Shown in pieces: positions 40,755-50,659 of a stretch of 64,000 nt of DNA (positions within the stretch are counted from its first letter, which is position 1; each line of letters begins with the position of its first letter). The DNA is from Chryseobacterium gwangjuense (GTDB taxonomy: Bacteria; Bacteroidota; Bacteroidia; Flavobacteriales; Weeksellaceae). The stretch spans positions 182,580 to 246,579 of the forward strand of contig NZ_JAJTNP010000007.1 of NCBI RefSeq assembly GCF_021311115.1, read 5' to 3'. The notes beneath the pieces are model-generated. The model did no database searches. It had not been told where the DNA came from and saw only the letters and a list, made by a program, of their open reading frames with translations. The position numbers and the translations under genes were made by a program.

Positions 40755-42374
40755 TTAGTTTGTTGTTTGTTCCTGTAATTGAGGACCTGAAGCAACCAGC
40801 TTCTTCCCTTCTTCAGTATCGCAGTACTGATCGAAGTTTTTGATATATCTTGCCGCTAGATCTTTAGCTTTTTCTTCCCATTCAGAAGCGTCTGCATACG
40901 TATTTCTAGGATCTAAAATACCTTCAGAAACATTTGGTAATGCTGTAGGAATTTCAAGATTCATGATCGGAACAATTGTTTTAGGAGCGCTTTCGATAGA
41001 TCCATCGATAATTGCATCAATAATTGCTCTTGTATCTTTCAAAGAAATTCTTTTTCCAGTACCGTTCCATCCTGTATTTACCAAGTATGCTTTAGCTCCG
41101 TGTTCTTTCATTTTACCGATCAATGTCTTAGAATACATTGTTGGGTGTAATGTTAGGAACGCTTCTCCGAATGCAGGAGAGAAAGAAGGTTCCGGAGAAG
41201 TAATTCCTCTCTCAGTTCCAGCTAATTTTGAAGTATATCCACAAAGGAAGTGATACTGAGCCTGATCTTCATTCAATACAGAAACCGGAGGCAATACTCC
41301 AAACGCATCTGCAGAAAGATAAACAATCTTCTTAGCGTGTCCTGCTTTTGAAGGCAAAACGATTTTGTTGATATGATAGATAGGGTAAGAAACTCTTGTA
41401 TTCTCAGTAATAGATCCGTCTGTGTAATCAGCTACACCGTTATTTACCACAACATTCTCAAGCAATGCATCTCTCTTGATTGCAGCAAAGATATCCGGTT
41501 CTTTCTCAGCAGAAAGGTCGATTACTTTAGCATAGCAACCTCCTTCATAGTTGAAAACTCCATTGTTATCCCAACCATGCTCATCATCACCGATCAAATA
41601 TCTTTTCGGATCTGCAGATAAAGTAGTTTTTCCTGTTCCAGAAAGACCGAAGAATAGAGCAACATCTCCTTCTTCACCTACGTTTGCAGAACAGTGCATT
41701 GAAGCCATTCCTTTTAATGGAAGGTAATAGTTCATCATTGCGAACATTCCTTTCTTCATTTCACCTCCATACCAAGTTCCACCAATAATCTGCATTTTTT
41801 CAGTAAGGTTGAACATTACAAAGTTCTCAGAATTTAATCCTTGAGCTTCCCAGTTCGGGTTTGTCGTTTTAGAACCATTGATTACTGTGAAATCAGGCTC
41901 TCCGAAGTGTTCCAATTCATAGTGAGAAGGACGGATGAACATATTCGTAACGAAATGCGCCTGCCAAGCAACTTCAACAATGAATCTTACTTTTAATCTT
42001 GTATCGATATTGGTACCACAGAAAGCATCAACCACATAAATTTTCTTAGACGCAGAAAGTTGGTTAAGCACTAAATCTTTACAAGATGTAAAAATATCCG
42101 GTGTTGTTGGCAAATTTACTTTACCATCCCAGAAAATTGTTTCTCTTGTAACATCATCCTGAACTATATATCTGTCTTTAGGTGAACGACCTGTAAAAAT
42201 CCCCGTTTTTACCGACACTGCACCAGATTCCGTAAGCTCAGCTTCTTCAAACCCCTGATTTTCAGGAGAAATTTCAGCTTGATATAATTCTTCGTACGAA
42301 GGATTATAAATTACTTCATAGTCTCCTTTAATCCCTAATTTTTCTAAATCTTGGATGATCTTAGCGTTTTTCAT
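40755..42374 (-). CDS. pckA: Phosphoenolpyruvate carboxykinase (ATP)
   Basis: 539 residues, the normal ATP-type length. It converts oxaloacetate and ATP to PEP and CO2 for gluconeogenesis. Active-site motifs are clear: [18 protein letters not shown] (substrate Arg), [20 protein letters not shown] with Lys, the phosphate loop [13 protein letters not shown] and [20 protein letters not shown] (metal Asp). The adenine-binding region [19 protein letters not shown] is near the C-terminus. Monocistronic; a -7 box lies 34 bases upstream. Confidence 0.98.
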   Translation of the reverse strand: MKNAKIIQDLEKLGIKGDYEVIYNPSYEELYQAEISPENQGFEEAELTESGAVSVKTGIFTGRSPKDRYIVQDDVTRETIFWDGKVNLPTTPDIFTSCKDLVLNQLSASKKIYVVDAFCGTNIDTRLKVRFIVEVAWQAHFVTNMFIRPSHYELEHFGEPDFTVINGSKTTNPNWEAQGLNSENFVMFNLTEKMQIIGGTWYGGEMKKGMFAMMNYYLPLKGMASMHCSANVGEEGDVALFFGLSGTGKTTLSADPKRYLIGDDEHGWDNNGVFNYEGGCYAKVIDLSAEKEPDIFAAIKRDALLENVVVNNGVADYTDGSITENTRVSYPIYHINKIVLPSKAGHAKKIVYLSADAFGVLPPVSVLNEDQAQYHFLCGYTSKLAGTERGITSPEPSFSPAFGEAFLTLHPTMYSKTLIGKMKEHGAKAYLVNTGWNGTGKRISLKDTRAIIDAIIDGSIESAPKTIVPIMNLEIPTALPNVSEGILDPRNTYADASEWEEKAKDLAARYIKNFDQYCDTEEGKKLVASGPQLQEQTTN

Positions 42375-42408
42375 TTTACTTATATTTTCTATTTCTTTTT
42401 TTGTTCAA

Positions 42409-42416
42409 CAAAATTA
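42409..42416 (-). promoter_or_regulatory. -7 box TAATTTTG for pckA
   Basis: CAAAATTA on the plus strand, 34 bases upstream of the pckA ATG; full TAnnTTTG match. Confidence 0.55.
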
Positions 42417-42503
42417 ATATTAATTATTTGTTAAAAGTGGTCTAAATATAATGATATAAGTCAGAATGACAAATAAAAAATCAAGTTTATAAAAAACTGT
42501 TTA

Positions 42504-43406
42504 TCAATAAATTAAATCGGAATACTCAAAAATTGTATTAAAACCTTTTCCCCAAAAATAGTCCCTAAAGCCTTCAAATTTTGAGCTCATCACAAAATCT
42601 CCTCCCCAAGCGCCCAAACTTTTGATAAATATCGGACAATCAGCGAAAAACCTTTCTTTAACTGTCGGAATTTCAAGAAAATTAGAGATTTTTTGTTCAT
42701 GAATCAACATTAGCTGAGAAAAATTTTCCAATTCATTACATACTAAAATATTTTTTGTAAGATTCGAAAATTCATCCACCCGTTTTTGGGACTTATTTTT
42801 AGACTTGTAAAGAGAGATTCCTTCACGGCTATCCTGCTTCTGATTTAAATGAATAAAAATAAGTTCATTTTTAAAGGAAGGATTGAAATTTACCTTTTCA
42901 TATTTAATCTCCGGTTTATTTTGAAAAAGAACTGCAGATCTTTCTTTTGCCACGGCAATATCATATCCACTTCCTCCCAAACTTATTGCATTTAAATGAA
43001 AAGGGTCGATTTCCGCCCATTCCGCAAGATTGTTCATTAAGGTAGAACTGCTTCCAAGACCGTAATCTGCAGGAAACTGAAGGTTAGTTTTTAGATGATA
43101 GGTACAATTACTTTTGAATTTAGTTGTAGAAAGTGACTGAACGTTTTTTAATGTTTTTAAAATAAATTCAGCACTTGAAGGAATGTTGGTTTCTATGATC
43201 TGCCAGTTTTTGTAATCGATGACAGCCTGTAACCATAATTTGTTTTGATGATAGGCATTCCAGAAGATCAATGATTTCTCATCGTTCTGCTCATCAAAAG
43301 AAAACTCTTGTCCCAGCTTGGTTGGTACCGCTAAGACAAGAGCTCCGTCCATTGCGAAATATTCTGAAGTAAGCATTAGCTTTCCCGGTGAAAATATCTC
43401 GCCCAT
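42504..43406 (-). CDS. GHMP kinase family protein (mevalonate-pathway type)
   Basis: 300 residues. GHMP kinases phosphorylate small metabolites such as mevalonate. The N-terminus MGEIFSPGKLMLTSEYFAMDG is typical of isoprenoid-pathway members, the ATP loop is PADYGLGSSSTLMNNLAEWA, and GGSGYDIAVAKERSAV carries the conserved Asp. The third motif region (FIKSLGAWGGDFVM) is present. Flavobacteria generally make isoprenoids by the mevalonate route, so mevalonate or phosphomevalonate kinase activity is likely, but the exact step is not certain. It starts 14 bases after fabD and is probably co-transcribed. Confidence 0.85.
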   Translation of the reverse strand: MGEIFSPGKLMLTSEYFAMDGALVLAVPTKLGQEFSFDEQNDEKSLIFWNAYHQNKLWLQAVIDYKNWQIIETNIPSSAEFILKTLKNVQSLSTTKFKSNCTYHLKTNLQFPADYGLGSSSTLMNNLAEWAEIDPFHLNAISLGGSGYDIAVAKERSAVLFQNKPEIKYEKVNFNPSFKNELIFIHLNQKQDSREGISLYKSKNKSQKRVDEFSNLTKNILVCNELENFSQLMLIHEQKISNFLEIPTVKERFFADCPIFIKSLGAWGGDFVMSSKFEGFRDYFWGKGFNTIFEYSDLIY

Positions 43407-43420
43407 GGTATTTTTTTCAA

Positions 43421-44296
43421 TTAGATTGCAGAAGCAACGTTTGCAGAACCATCAATTTTCTTGATTAATCCTTGCAACGTTTTTCCAGGTCCAACTTCTA
43501 CGAAATTAGTTGCACCGTCTTTAATCATATTTTGAACTGACTGCGTCCATTTTACAGGACCTGTTAATTGTGCAATCAGGTTTTTCTTAATTTCATCCGG
43601 ATCAGAAATAGAAGTTGTCGTAATATTCTGATATACAGGAATTGTAGCTTTTCTGAATTTTGTCTGCTCAATTGCAGCCGCCAATCTTTCTTGCGCCGGT
43701 TGCATCAATGGTGAGTGGAACGCTCCGTTTACAGGCAACAACAATGCTCTTTTTGCTCCCGCTTCTTTTAATTTAGCACAAGCTTCTTCAACAGCCGCTG
43801 TTTCACCAGAAATCACCAATTGTCCAGGACAATTGTAATTAGCAGGAACTACGATTCCGCTGATCTGAGCACAGATTTCTTCAACTTTAGCATCTTCCAA
43901 TCCTAAAATTGCTGCCATAGAGCTTGGATTAGCATCACAAGCCGCCTGCATTGCTTTAGCTCTTTCAGAAACCAATTTCAAGCCGTCGTCAAAAGATAAA
44001 ACTCCATTGGCAACTAATGCTGAAAACTCTCCTAAAGAGTGGCCTGCAACCATTTCTGCTCCAAGACCATTTACGGCTTTAAGTGCAGCTACTGAATGTA
44101 TAAAAATTGAAGGTTGAGTAACCTCAGTTTTTTTAAGATCTTCATCCGTTCCATTAAACATAATAGAAAGGATATCGAACCCTAAAATTTCATTGGCAGA
44201 TTCCATCAAGTCCTTAATGTCTTTGCGAGAATCATACAATTCTTTTCCCATTCCTACGAACTGAGAACCCTGCCCAGGAAATACAAGTGCTTTCAT
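43421..44296 (-). CDS. fabD: Malonyl-CoA--ACP transacylase
   Basis: 291 residues. FabD moves malonate from CoA to acyl carrier protein for fatty acid synthesis. The N-terminal FPGQGSQFVGMGKELYDS, the nucleophile Ser in AGHSLGEFSALVANGVLSF, and the later NGAFHSPLMQPAQERLAAAI with catalytic His are all present, followed by VEVGPGKTLQGLIKKI. It is separated from other fab genes here and lies upstream of a GHMP kinase gene. A TAnnTTTG promoter is 20 bases upstream. Confidence 0.97.
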   Translation of the reverse strand: MKALVFPGQGSQFVGMGKELYDSRKDIKDLMESANEILGFDILSIMFNGTDEDLKKTEVTQPSIFIHSVAALKAVNGLGAEMVAGHSLGEFSALVANGVLSFDDGLKLVSERAKAMQAACDANPSSMAAILGLEDAKVEEICAQISGIVVPANYNCPGQLVISGETAAVEEACAKLKEAGAKRALLLPVNGAFHSPLMQPAQERLAAAIEQTKFRKATIPVYQNITTTSISDPDEIKKNLIAQLTGPVKWTQSVQNMIKDGATNFVEVGPGKTLQGLIKKIDGSANVASAI

Positions 44297-44316
44297 GTAT
44301 TGATTTAAATATTTTG

Positions 44317-44324
44317 CAAATATA
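44317..44324 (-). promoter_or_regulatory. -7 box TATATTTG for fabD
   Basis: CAAATATA on the plus strand, 20 bases before the fabD ATG. Confidence 0.6.
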
Positions 44325-44361
44325 AGTATAATTAAGAATACCTTTAAGTGAATTAAATCAT

Positions 44362-46284
44362 TTAAGGAACTAACCTAATAACTCTGTACCCCGTATTTAC
44401 GTAAGCACCGTTTGCTTTTGATTTTACAAACTCAAATTTAGTTGCCAACTGAGTCTGTACTTTATTCATTTGTTTGAAAATCTCTCCTTTTCTGTTTTCT
44501 CTTGTTAGCATATCATTCACTACATCGAAGCCAATAATCGCATACTTTGGAGGTGTTTTACAATATTTGTTTTTATATGCCGCTAAAATTTCTTTTTCGA
44601 AGCCACCATCTGCATTGATTTTTCTATCCATCAGATAAACTAAGTTTGCCTGACTAAGCTCATCTATTTTTTTCTCAAAAACAGGAACATAATACATACT
44701 GAATGCTTTTACTCCCTGAACGTCTTTGGAAAGTGAAATCACTTTACTAGCAAACGCTTCTCCCACGTCATTACTGTCATTGGCCAAAATAGCAATCACA
44801 GGAGCAGATTGTCCTGTCATCATATTCTGATCTAACTGAATTTCAGAAGCGGAATTAACGATAACTACATTAGATTTTTTCAGTACTTTTTCTAATCCGC
44901 TCTTAATATAATTTGCATTCGTTTTTTTACTGTCTGCAACAATATAGATTTTTTGGTCAGAATAAGTAGCTCTTACTTCGTCTACGATTTTATCAGCATA
45001 GGTCTGATCGTTCGTTTCTACAATAATCAGATTGCTGTAGTTGTATAATTCCGGAGAGTTTGCAAAAGGAGCAACAATAGGAATTTTTTGATTTTTTGTA
45101 AAGTCTAAAACATCAACCACATTCGACTTGAAGAACGGACCGATAATTAAATCTGTGTTTTCAGTATTAATTTGTGTCAAAGAATTTTTAAATGTCCCTT
45201 CGTTTCCTGAATCCACAATCTTTATTTCCAGCTTCTGTCCGTTTCTTGCATTTCTTTCAATTGCTAATTTCGCTCCTGTCAGAAAATCCATCGCCATTGT
45301 TCTGTACTGTGTTTCATTCGTACTGTATCCAAAAGGAAGCATCAAAACAACACTTAATGCATCACCATTTTTCTTGATATAAGCTGGATCGAGTTTTTTA
45401 ATCTTCAACACCATTCCTGTTTTTAAACCGTGAGATAAATCCGGATTGAGAGCAATTAATTCATCAATGGAAATTCCAAATTTATTTACAATAGAAAAAA
45501 CGGTGTCTCCCTGCTGAACAGTATAAGTAACAAAGTCATCCCCTGCAACAGCTTCAGAAGTCGCTATTGTTTTTTCGCTTCCCGAATCCATTTTTTCTTT
45601 TGAGTTAACAGGTTCTGAAATGACAGTCGTATTTGATTTTTTTACAATAATTTTTTCTCCCGGTTTCAATCCTTTTTCTTCCAATCCCGGATTTAAAGCA
45701 AATAATTCTTTTTGGGTAATATTGAATTGTTTTGAAACTCTGTAATAATTATCTTTTGCCTGTATAATATATTCTCCGTCTGCAGCTGCTGTTGTTACCG
45801 CTACCTCTGTAGATTTCTCAACAGGTTTTGGAGCTATCGTCGCAACTTGTTGCTGATTTCCTCCATATTTTTTAATACTTTCAAGAGGCAGAATGATTTC
45901 GTCCCCAATCTTCATGTGAGACTCAAGATCTGGATTGAGTTTTCTAAGATCTGTTTCGGAAATATGATATTGTTTTGTAATTCCGTAAATGGTCTGCTTA
46001 GGCTGTAATATGATTTTTCCTTGCTGAGTAGAAGCAGTTGTTTTTGGTTTTTCGACCACAGCAGTTTTAGCAACTGAGGTATTTGACTTTACCGTTAAAA
46101 CATCACCAATTGCTAATTTCGCTTCTTTAAATTTAGGATTCAGTTTAAGTAATTCATCAACAGTTATCCCGTATTTTTTAGCAATATTATAAGGTGTATC
46201 ACCTTTTACAACGGTGTGCGATTTTTGAGCAGATACTCCCAAAACCATACATAAACTGGACAAAATAAAAAACCTCTTTATCAT
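44362..46284 (-). CDS. LysM repeat plus periplasmic-binding-like protein
   Basis: 640 residues. After a signal peptide (FFILSSLCMVLGVSAQ) there are four LysM modules, which bind peptidoglycan: HTVVKGDTPYNIAKKYGITV near residue 23, QTIYGITKQYHISETDLRKL near 100, AKDNYYRVSKQFNITQKELF near 175 and QQGDTVFSIVNKFGISIDEL near 257. The C-terminal half (about 310-640) resembles type 1 periplasmic binding proteins: GAKLAIERNARNGQKLEIKI, DLIIGPFFKSNVVDVLDF and PIVAPFANSPELY. The combination is known in uncharacterised Bacteroidota proteins; a wall-attached ligand sensor is one possibility. It has its own -7 box at 46304. Confidence 0.88.
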   Translation of the reverse strand: MIKRFFILSSLCMVLGVSAQKSHTVVKGDTPYNIAKKYGITVDELLKLNPKFKEAKLAIGDVLTVKSNTSVAKTAVVEKPKTTASTQQGKIILQPKQTIYGITKQYHISETDLRKLNPDLESHMKIGDEIILPLESIKKYGGNQQQVATIAPKPVEKSTEVAVTTAAADGEYIIQAKDNYYRVSKQFNITQKELFALNPGLEEKGLKPGEKIIVKKSNTTVISEPVNSKEKMDSGSEKTIATSEAVAGDDFVTYTVQQGDTVFSIVNKFGISIDELIALNPDLSHGLKTGMVLKIKKLDPAYIKKNGDALSVVLMLPFGYSTNETQYRTMAMDFLTGAKLAIERNARNGQKLEIKIVDSGNEGTFKNSLTQINTENTDLIIGPFFKSNVVDVLDFTKNQKIPIVAPFANSPELYNYSNLIIVETNDQTYADKIVDEVRATYSDQKIYIVADSKKTNANYIKSGLEKVLKKSNVVIVNSASEIQLDQNMMTGQSAPVIAILANDSNDVGEAFASKVISLSKDVQGVKAFSMYYVPVFEKKIDELSQANLVYLMDRKINADGGFEKEILAAYKNKYCKTPPKYAIIGFDVVNDMLTRENRKGEIFKQMNKVQTQLATKFEFVKSKANGAYVNTGYRVIRLVP

Positions 46285-46303
46285 AATAGATCGTTATTAT
46301 TTA

Positions 46304-46311
46304 CAAAAATA
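46304..46311 (-). promoter_or_regulatory. -7 box TATTTTTG for the LysM gene
   Basis: CAAAAATA on the plus strand, 19 bases upstream of the ATG and 11 bases before the end of bshC, in the short gap between the two genes. Confidence 0.5.
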
Positions 46312-46322
46312 CTTCTTTAAAA

Positions 46323-47909
46323 TTAAATGGCAACAATAATCAATTTGGATTCCTGAACCACCATTTCTTCTAAACAAGTTTCAAGCCACGAATATCCAAA
46401 GTCAGCAAAAAATACACTAAAGTTGTATACTCTTTCCTGCCAGTTTTTGGAAGGATGTACATCCAGAAATAGATTTTCCAGTCTTTCCAGTAATTCGTTT
46501 TGCTTTATTTTTTCTGCATGAAGAAGGCGTTTTTTCATTCTGTTGAAGGATTTCAACTGCCTCACTTCTTCTGCTTTCACCATATTTCCAAAAGATTTTT
46601 CTGTAGTTTCTGCAACAGCTTTTAATTCAGAAAAATTAGTAACCAATAGGTTTTCTTTTTCATCCAAGAGTTTCAGAATACTATTATCTGCAATTATTTT
46701 ATGATTGATAATCGTGGTGAAGTTTTCAAAAAAATCTTCAATTTTAAGATCCAACTTTTGAATTTTCCCCAATGTTTTTTCTTTTAAAAACAACATAGAG
46801 TTTCTCGGGATCAAAATAGGGAAAGGGATGTTTATTTTGGCAAAATAATCTTTCAGTTCCAACCAATACATGATTTCAGCATTTCCTCCGATGTATGCTA
46901 AGTTGGGCAAAACACATTCCTGATAAACCGGGCGCATCAATGCATTCGGACTAAATTTTTCAGGAGAATTTTCCAACTCACTTAGAATTTCTTCTTCTGT
47001 AAATGATTTGTTTTTATCTACAATATTATATTTCTGACCGTCAAAATCAATCCTGTCTCTGGTTTCCGAAAGATAAAACAAATTAATTTCACGAGGATTT
47101 ACCTGTACTTTTCCGTATTTCCCAGTCAGAAAATCAACTTTTTCTTTTGACGTTTTGTGTAAGCCAAAATTAAGAAGCTCATCTTTAAAAATTTCCTTAA
47201 CCTGAGTTTTAAGTTCTTTTGAATCTCCATCTACAATCAACAATCCGAATTCTGAAAACAATCGGTTGACCAAAATTTTGATCGCATCGGTTAAGGTATT
47301 TCCTACTTTATAGGATTCTTTTAACATTAAAATCAGCTCCGTTCCGAAAATAGAATCTTTAAATTCTTTTTCAAATTCTAAAATGAAAGAAGTATCATTA
47401 ATATGAATTCTCCCTACCGCACCACCGGATTTTTCATTGATTTCATAATAATCAGCTTCTGTTTTAAAATGGTTAATCTCCGCAAAATCGTGATCTTCCG
47501 AAGCCATCCAATACACCGGAACAAAATTAAAATCCGGAAAATTTTCTTTTAAATAGGCACAGGTTTTTACGGTCTGTAAAATTTTATAGACAAAAAAAGC
47601 AGGACCAGAGAACAGGTTCAACTGATGACCGGTTGTAATAGTAAATGTATTCGGAAGTTTTAAACTTTCTACATTCTCTTTTTGCTTTGAAGAAAGCTTA
47701 AGATCTGCAAGCTGTTGTTCCAGTACATTAACTAAGTTTTTTCTTTTTTCTAATGAAAATGATGAATTCTTAAGATGAATCTGTTGACGAAAATTCTCAA
47801 TAGAAAATGTTTTATTTTCAAAACCCTCAATATTCTGATTCAAAAAATCTTTTACTAATTGAGGAATACTTTGTATATCTTGAAATGATATTTTATTAAT
47901 AGTTTTCAA
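46323..47909 (-). CDS. bshC: Bacillithiol biosynthesis cysteine-adding enzyme BshC
   Basis: 529 residues from a TTG start at 47909, giving MKTINKISFQDIQSIPQLVK, which fits the family start; the open frame extends to an ATG at 47942 but that would overlap the upstream gene by 19 bases. BshC adds cysteine to GlcN-malate in the last step of bacillithiol synthesis. Family stretches are FTITTGHQLNLFSGPAFFVY, FVPVYWMASEDHDFAEINHF and the C-terminal HPSKNWQERVYNFSVFFADFG. Flavobacteria are known to use this low-molecular-weight thiol. It probably shares a transcript with the porin gene 14 bases upstream. Confidence 0.93.
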   Translation of the reverse strand: MKTINKISFQDIQSIPQLVKDFLNQNIEGFENKTFSIENFRQQIHLKNSSFSLEKRKNLVNVLEQQLADLKLSSKQKENVESLKLPNTFTITTGHQLNLFSGPAFFVYKILQTVKTCAYLKENFPDFNFVPVYWMASEDHDFAEINHFKTEADYYEINEKSGGAVGRIHINDTSFILEFEKEFKDSIFGTELILMLKESYKVGNTLTDAIKILVNRLFSEFGLLIVDGDSKELKTQVKEIFKDELLNFGLHKTSKEKVDFLTGKYGKVQVNPREINLFYLSETRDRIDFDGQKYNIVDKNKSFTEEEILSELENSPEKFSPNALMRPVYQECVLPNLAYIGGNAEIMYWLELKDYFAKINIPFPILIPRNSMLFLKEKTLGKIQKLDLKIEDFFENFTTIINHKIIADNSILKLLDEKENLLVTNFSELKAVAETTEKSFGNMVKAEEVRQLKSFNRMKKRLLHAEKIKQNELLERLENLFLDVHPSKNWQERVYNFSVFFADFGYSWLETCLEEMVVQESKLIIVAI

Positions 47910-47923
47910 CTTTGGTGTAAATT

Positions 47924-49861
47924 TTAGTTGAACAAATACCATACGATTCCAATATTCAATCTAAAATCATAGGTTGGATAATGTGTAAACGCATAAGCTT
48001 TATTATGTGACAGAAGAGTCCCAACTTGCTGCCCTTCTATAAAAAAGAACATTTTTTTCACTTTCATATTAAAGTAAACGTCAATCATAGGCTGCCCTCC
48101 AATCGAAAATGCGTTGGCTGTCGGTAAAATATATTCGTTAAGTATTGGGAAGTATTCTCTTGAAGCAAATTCAGAGAAATAATAGGCTTTAATTCCCATC
48201 TGAACTTCAGCTGCTTTATTGAACGCTTTTGCCTGATAAAATAAATTCGCTCGCCCAATAAAACTTGGCATTGGCAACAGTTCTTTATTCGTAAGTGTAT
48301 TTTGGAACTGCAATCTTGTATTTAAATGGAATTTACCATAGCTAAAGGTAGCATCACCTCCGATTTGAGAAATATTCAGAGAGCTATCGCTTTGTCTGGG
48401 TTTTGCGGTATTGTCAAAGTAGGTATAATTATCAATTCTAAAATAATTGACAAATAATTCTGTTTTGAACCATTTTAAATTAATATTTCCTCCAATCTCT
48501 GTCACCGTTTGATTTTTAGCATCCTGAAGGTAGTAATTAAACTTTTTATAGACAGAAGTATTCAACAGATAATTGAAAGACGGATACACACTTTGGAAAT
48601 TTACTTTTGCATTGACAAAGTAATCTTTTACCGGTTCAAATTTTAAATTATTCGTTGTTTTAAGATACGTTCCAAACTGGCTTCCATTGGAAAACTCCAA
48701 AAATGAATTCAATTGAATTTTATCTAATAATTTAACTTGTAAATTCCCTACTGCTCCAATTCTGTTTTCTTTAAGCTCAGTTGGAATTACTAAGTCTTCC
48801 AATGAGATGTCCGAAGTTCCAAATTTCAACATTTGATAGCGAACTCCCGCATCAAGTTTAAACTTTTCGTTATCAAAAACCAAACTGAATGTGTTGCTGA
48901 AATTATCCGAATATTTTTTTGAAACATATTGTGCTCCAGTGATGGTCTCTGCAGGAAGGCTATACCAGTAAGACTCTAAAGCAGTCTGTCCGTAATAATA
49001 TTTATTTCCCTGATGAGAAATTGTATGTCTTATTTTAAACGGAAATTTCTCAGAATTAAATGGAGTTAACTGATGGGTCAAATAATATCTTCTATAAGAA
49101 AACTGAGAGCTCGAAGTTGCTAAATTAACCTGAACATTCTGCCTATTGCTGGAGTTACTATCTCCATTTTGAAATACACTGTCAATAGCAATTCCTCCGT
49201 TTTCCTGATTATTTACATTCTGGTGCAAGTAATGGGCAAATAATTCATAGTTTCCTTTTTTAGACACATAATGTCCTGAAAACAAAGTATTATTGTTCGC
49301 TGCTAATGAATTTCTGTAAAGTCCTTGGGAACGAAGCCCCATATATTCTAATGCAAAATTAAATCGCTTCCCAATATTTTGGGTATATGTAGATTTCAGA
49401 GCTGCACCGTTTTTCATTGCGTTATGATAAACAAATGTTGCAGTCGGAGTTTTTACATCATAGTAATGAATATCCTCAACACCTAAAATACCATACGATT
49501 TGTTTGTTGGAAGCAGCGCAAGATTTTGTTCAGCATTTACTTCATAAGACAATGGATTGAATCCGGAACCTATATTCGCAAGCTGAGCTTTTCCAAAATT
49601 ATCTCTATTATTGTATTGTGAAAAAACATTCGTTTTATCAAACGTCATCACCGTATCAAAAGTCTTCTTTTCAGCATACTGTTTTTGATACAAATAATCA
49701 TTAATGGTAGGTTTAAAGATTTTCAAAGAATCTTTTTTCCCGGAATCAACAATTAAAGTGTCTCCTTCTTTTTGGGGAGCTTGATTTTTATCTTTATTAT
49801 TTACTATTTGAGCTTGAGTTGTAAGACCCAGAAAGAGTATGATAAGAAATATGTATTTCAT
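47924..49861 (-). CDS. Putative porin
   Basis: 645 residues with signal peptide MKYIFLIILFLGLTTQAQ. After a short linker the chain is a long series of amphipathic strands with aromatic ends, as in Bacteroidota 'putative porin' proteins: TFVYHNAMKNGAALKSTYTQ, NFALEYMGLRSQGLYRNSL, and near the end PMIDVYFNMKVKKMFFFIEG with a C-terminal YDFRLNIGIVWYLFN. Substrate unknown. It has a -7 box 18 bases upstream and is followed by bshC; the two roles have no evident link. Confidence 0.85.
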   Translation of the reverse strand: MKYIFLIILFLGLTTQAQIVNNKDKNQAPQKEGDTLIVDSGKKDSLKIFKPTINDYLYQKQYAEKKTFDTVMTFDKTNVFSQYNNRDNFGKAQLANIGSGFNPLSYEVNAEQNLALLPTNKSYGILGVEDIHYYDVKTPTATFVYHNAMKNGAALKSTYTQNIGKRFNFALEYMGLRSQGLYRNSLAANNNTLFSGHYVSKKGNYELFAHYLHQNVNNQENGGIAIDSVFQNGDSNSSNRQNVQVNLATSSSQFSYRRYYLTHQLTPFNSEKFPFKIRHTISHQGNKYYYGQTALESYWYSLPAETITGAQYVSKKYSDNFSNTFSLVFDNEKFKLDAGVRYQMLKFGTSDISLEDLVIPTELKENRIGAVGNLQVKLLDKIQLNSFLEFSNGSQFGTYLKTTNNLKFEPVKDYFVNAKVNFQSVYPSFNYLLNTSVYKKFNYYLQDAKNQTVTEIGGNINLKWFKTELFVNYFRIDNYTYFDNTAKPRQSDSSLNISQIGGDATFSYGKFHLNTRLQFQNTLTNKELLPMPSFIGRANLFYQAKAFNKAAEVQMGIKAYYFSEFASREYFPILNEYILPTANAFSIGGQPMIDVYFNMKVKKMFFFIEGQQVGTLLSHNKAYAFTHYPTYDFRLNIGIVWYLFN

Positions 49862-49878
49862 TATATAATTTTGAGTTA

Positions 49879-49886
49879 CAAAAATA
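49879..49886 (-). promoter_or_regulatory. -7 box TATTTTTG for the porin/bshC unit
   Basis: CAAAAATA on the plus strand, 17 bases upstream of the porin ATG. Confidence 0.55.
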
Positions 49887-49905
49887 CATATGTTTTTTTT
49901 AATAA

Positions 49906-50583
49906 TTAATGCTGATTAATAAACTCAACCAGCTTTATTAAGTCAGCTTCTTTATTAAAATTAATTTTATTTGTTTTCGCAAAGTTTTCCAATTCTTTTT
50001 TATCTACTGAGAAGAATTCTGAGGCCTCTCCAATATTTTTAGGAAATTTGAATAATGTATTATTTTTTGAAACTAAATATAGATCCTTTTCTTTAGCGTA
50101 ATAATCATTAGCATCTTTAGAATAAGCATTGGGACTTTTCTCTCCTCTCAATAATTCTACTTTTTCTCTTTTAAAAAAGGAATATTTTGGACTATCTACC
50201 AGAACAACTAAATACCCTAATTTAAATTTGCCATCATAATTATAGTTAAAACATTTGTATGTCTTATTTAATGTAGGAAATTGTATTTTAAGATTATTTT
50301 CCTTGTTTGCATAAAACAATTCATCCCCATTTTTAAATTCCATTTCATCTTCATACGCATTGTATCGAAGATCCTGAACATTTTTACTATAATCTTTTAT
50401 AATCACTTTATTGAACTGATCTCCATTGCTATACGGATTACCATCAACAGTGTATTCTTTTGTAGAAGGTCTATTAGCTTTCATAAAAAAATTCCCTGTA
50501 GAATAAGAGATATTTTCGTTACCGACTTGAGCATTCGTCAGTAAAGACATAAAACCAAATAAAGCTAAAATTATTTTTTTCAT
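49906..50583 (-). CDS. Exported protein of unknown function
   Basis: 225 residues from the ATG at 50583, which gives the signal peptide MKKIILALFGFMSLLTNAQ (six extra codons upstream are open). I recognise no family. The mature protein is Lys- and Asn-rich with many Tyr and Phe; FYANKENNLKIQFPTLNKTY and FKLGYLVVLVDSPKYSFFKR suggest a beta-rich fold, and the C-terminal NFAKTNKINFNKEADLIKLV a final helix. Monocistronic between its own promoter (50599) and the porin gene. Confidence 0.75.
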   Translation of the reverse strand: MKKIILALFGFMSLLTNAQVGNENISYSTGNFFMKANRPSTKEYTVDGNPYSNGDQFNKVIIKDYSKNVQDLRYNAYEDEMEFKNGDELFYANKENNLKIQFPTLNKTYKCFNYNYDGKFKLGYLVVLVDSPKYSFFKREKVELLRGEKSPNAYSKDANDYYAKEKDLYLVSKNNTLFKFPKNIGEASEFFSVDKKELENFAKTNKINFNKEADLIKLVEFINQH

Positions 50584-50598
50584 AAAGAATATTTTAAA

Positions 50599-50606
50599 CA
50601 AATGTA
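50599..50606 (-). promoter_or_regulatory. -7 box TACATTTG for the exported protein
   Basis: CAAATGTA on the plus strand, 15 bases upstream of the ATG at 50583, supporting that start over the one at 50601. Confidence 0.55.
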
Positions 50607-50613
50607 AAAATAA

Positions 50614-50640
50614 AAAGCCACTTCTAAAAGAAGTGGCTTT
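50614..50640 (-). terminator. Terminator of SusC/SusD operon 2
   Basis: AAAGCCACTTC (50614-50624) and GAAGTGGCTTT (50630-50640) form a perfect 11-bp stem with a five-base loop, 20 bases after the SusD stop. Confidence 0.9.
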
Positions 50641-50659
50641 AGTTTATATAAACTAATTA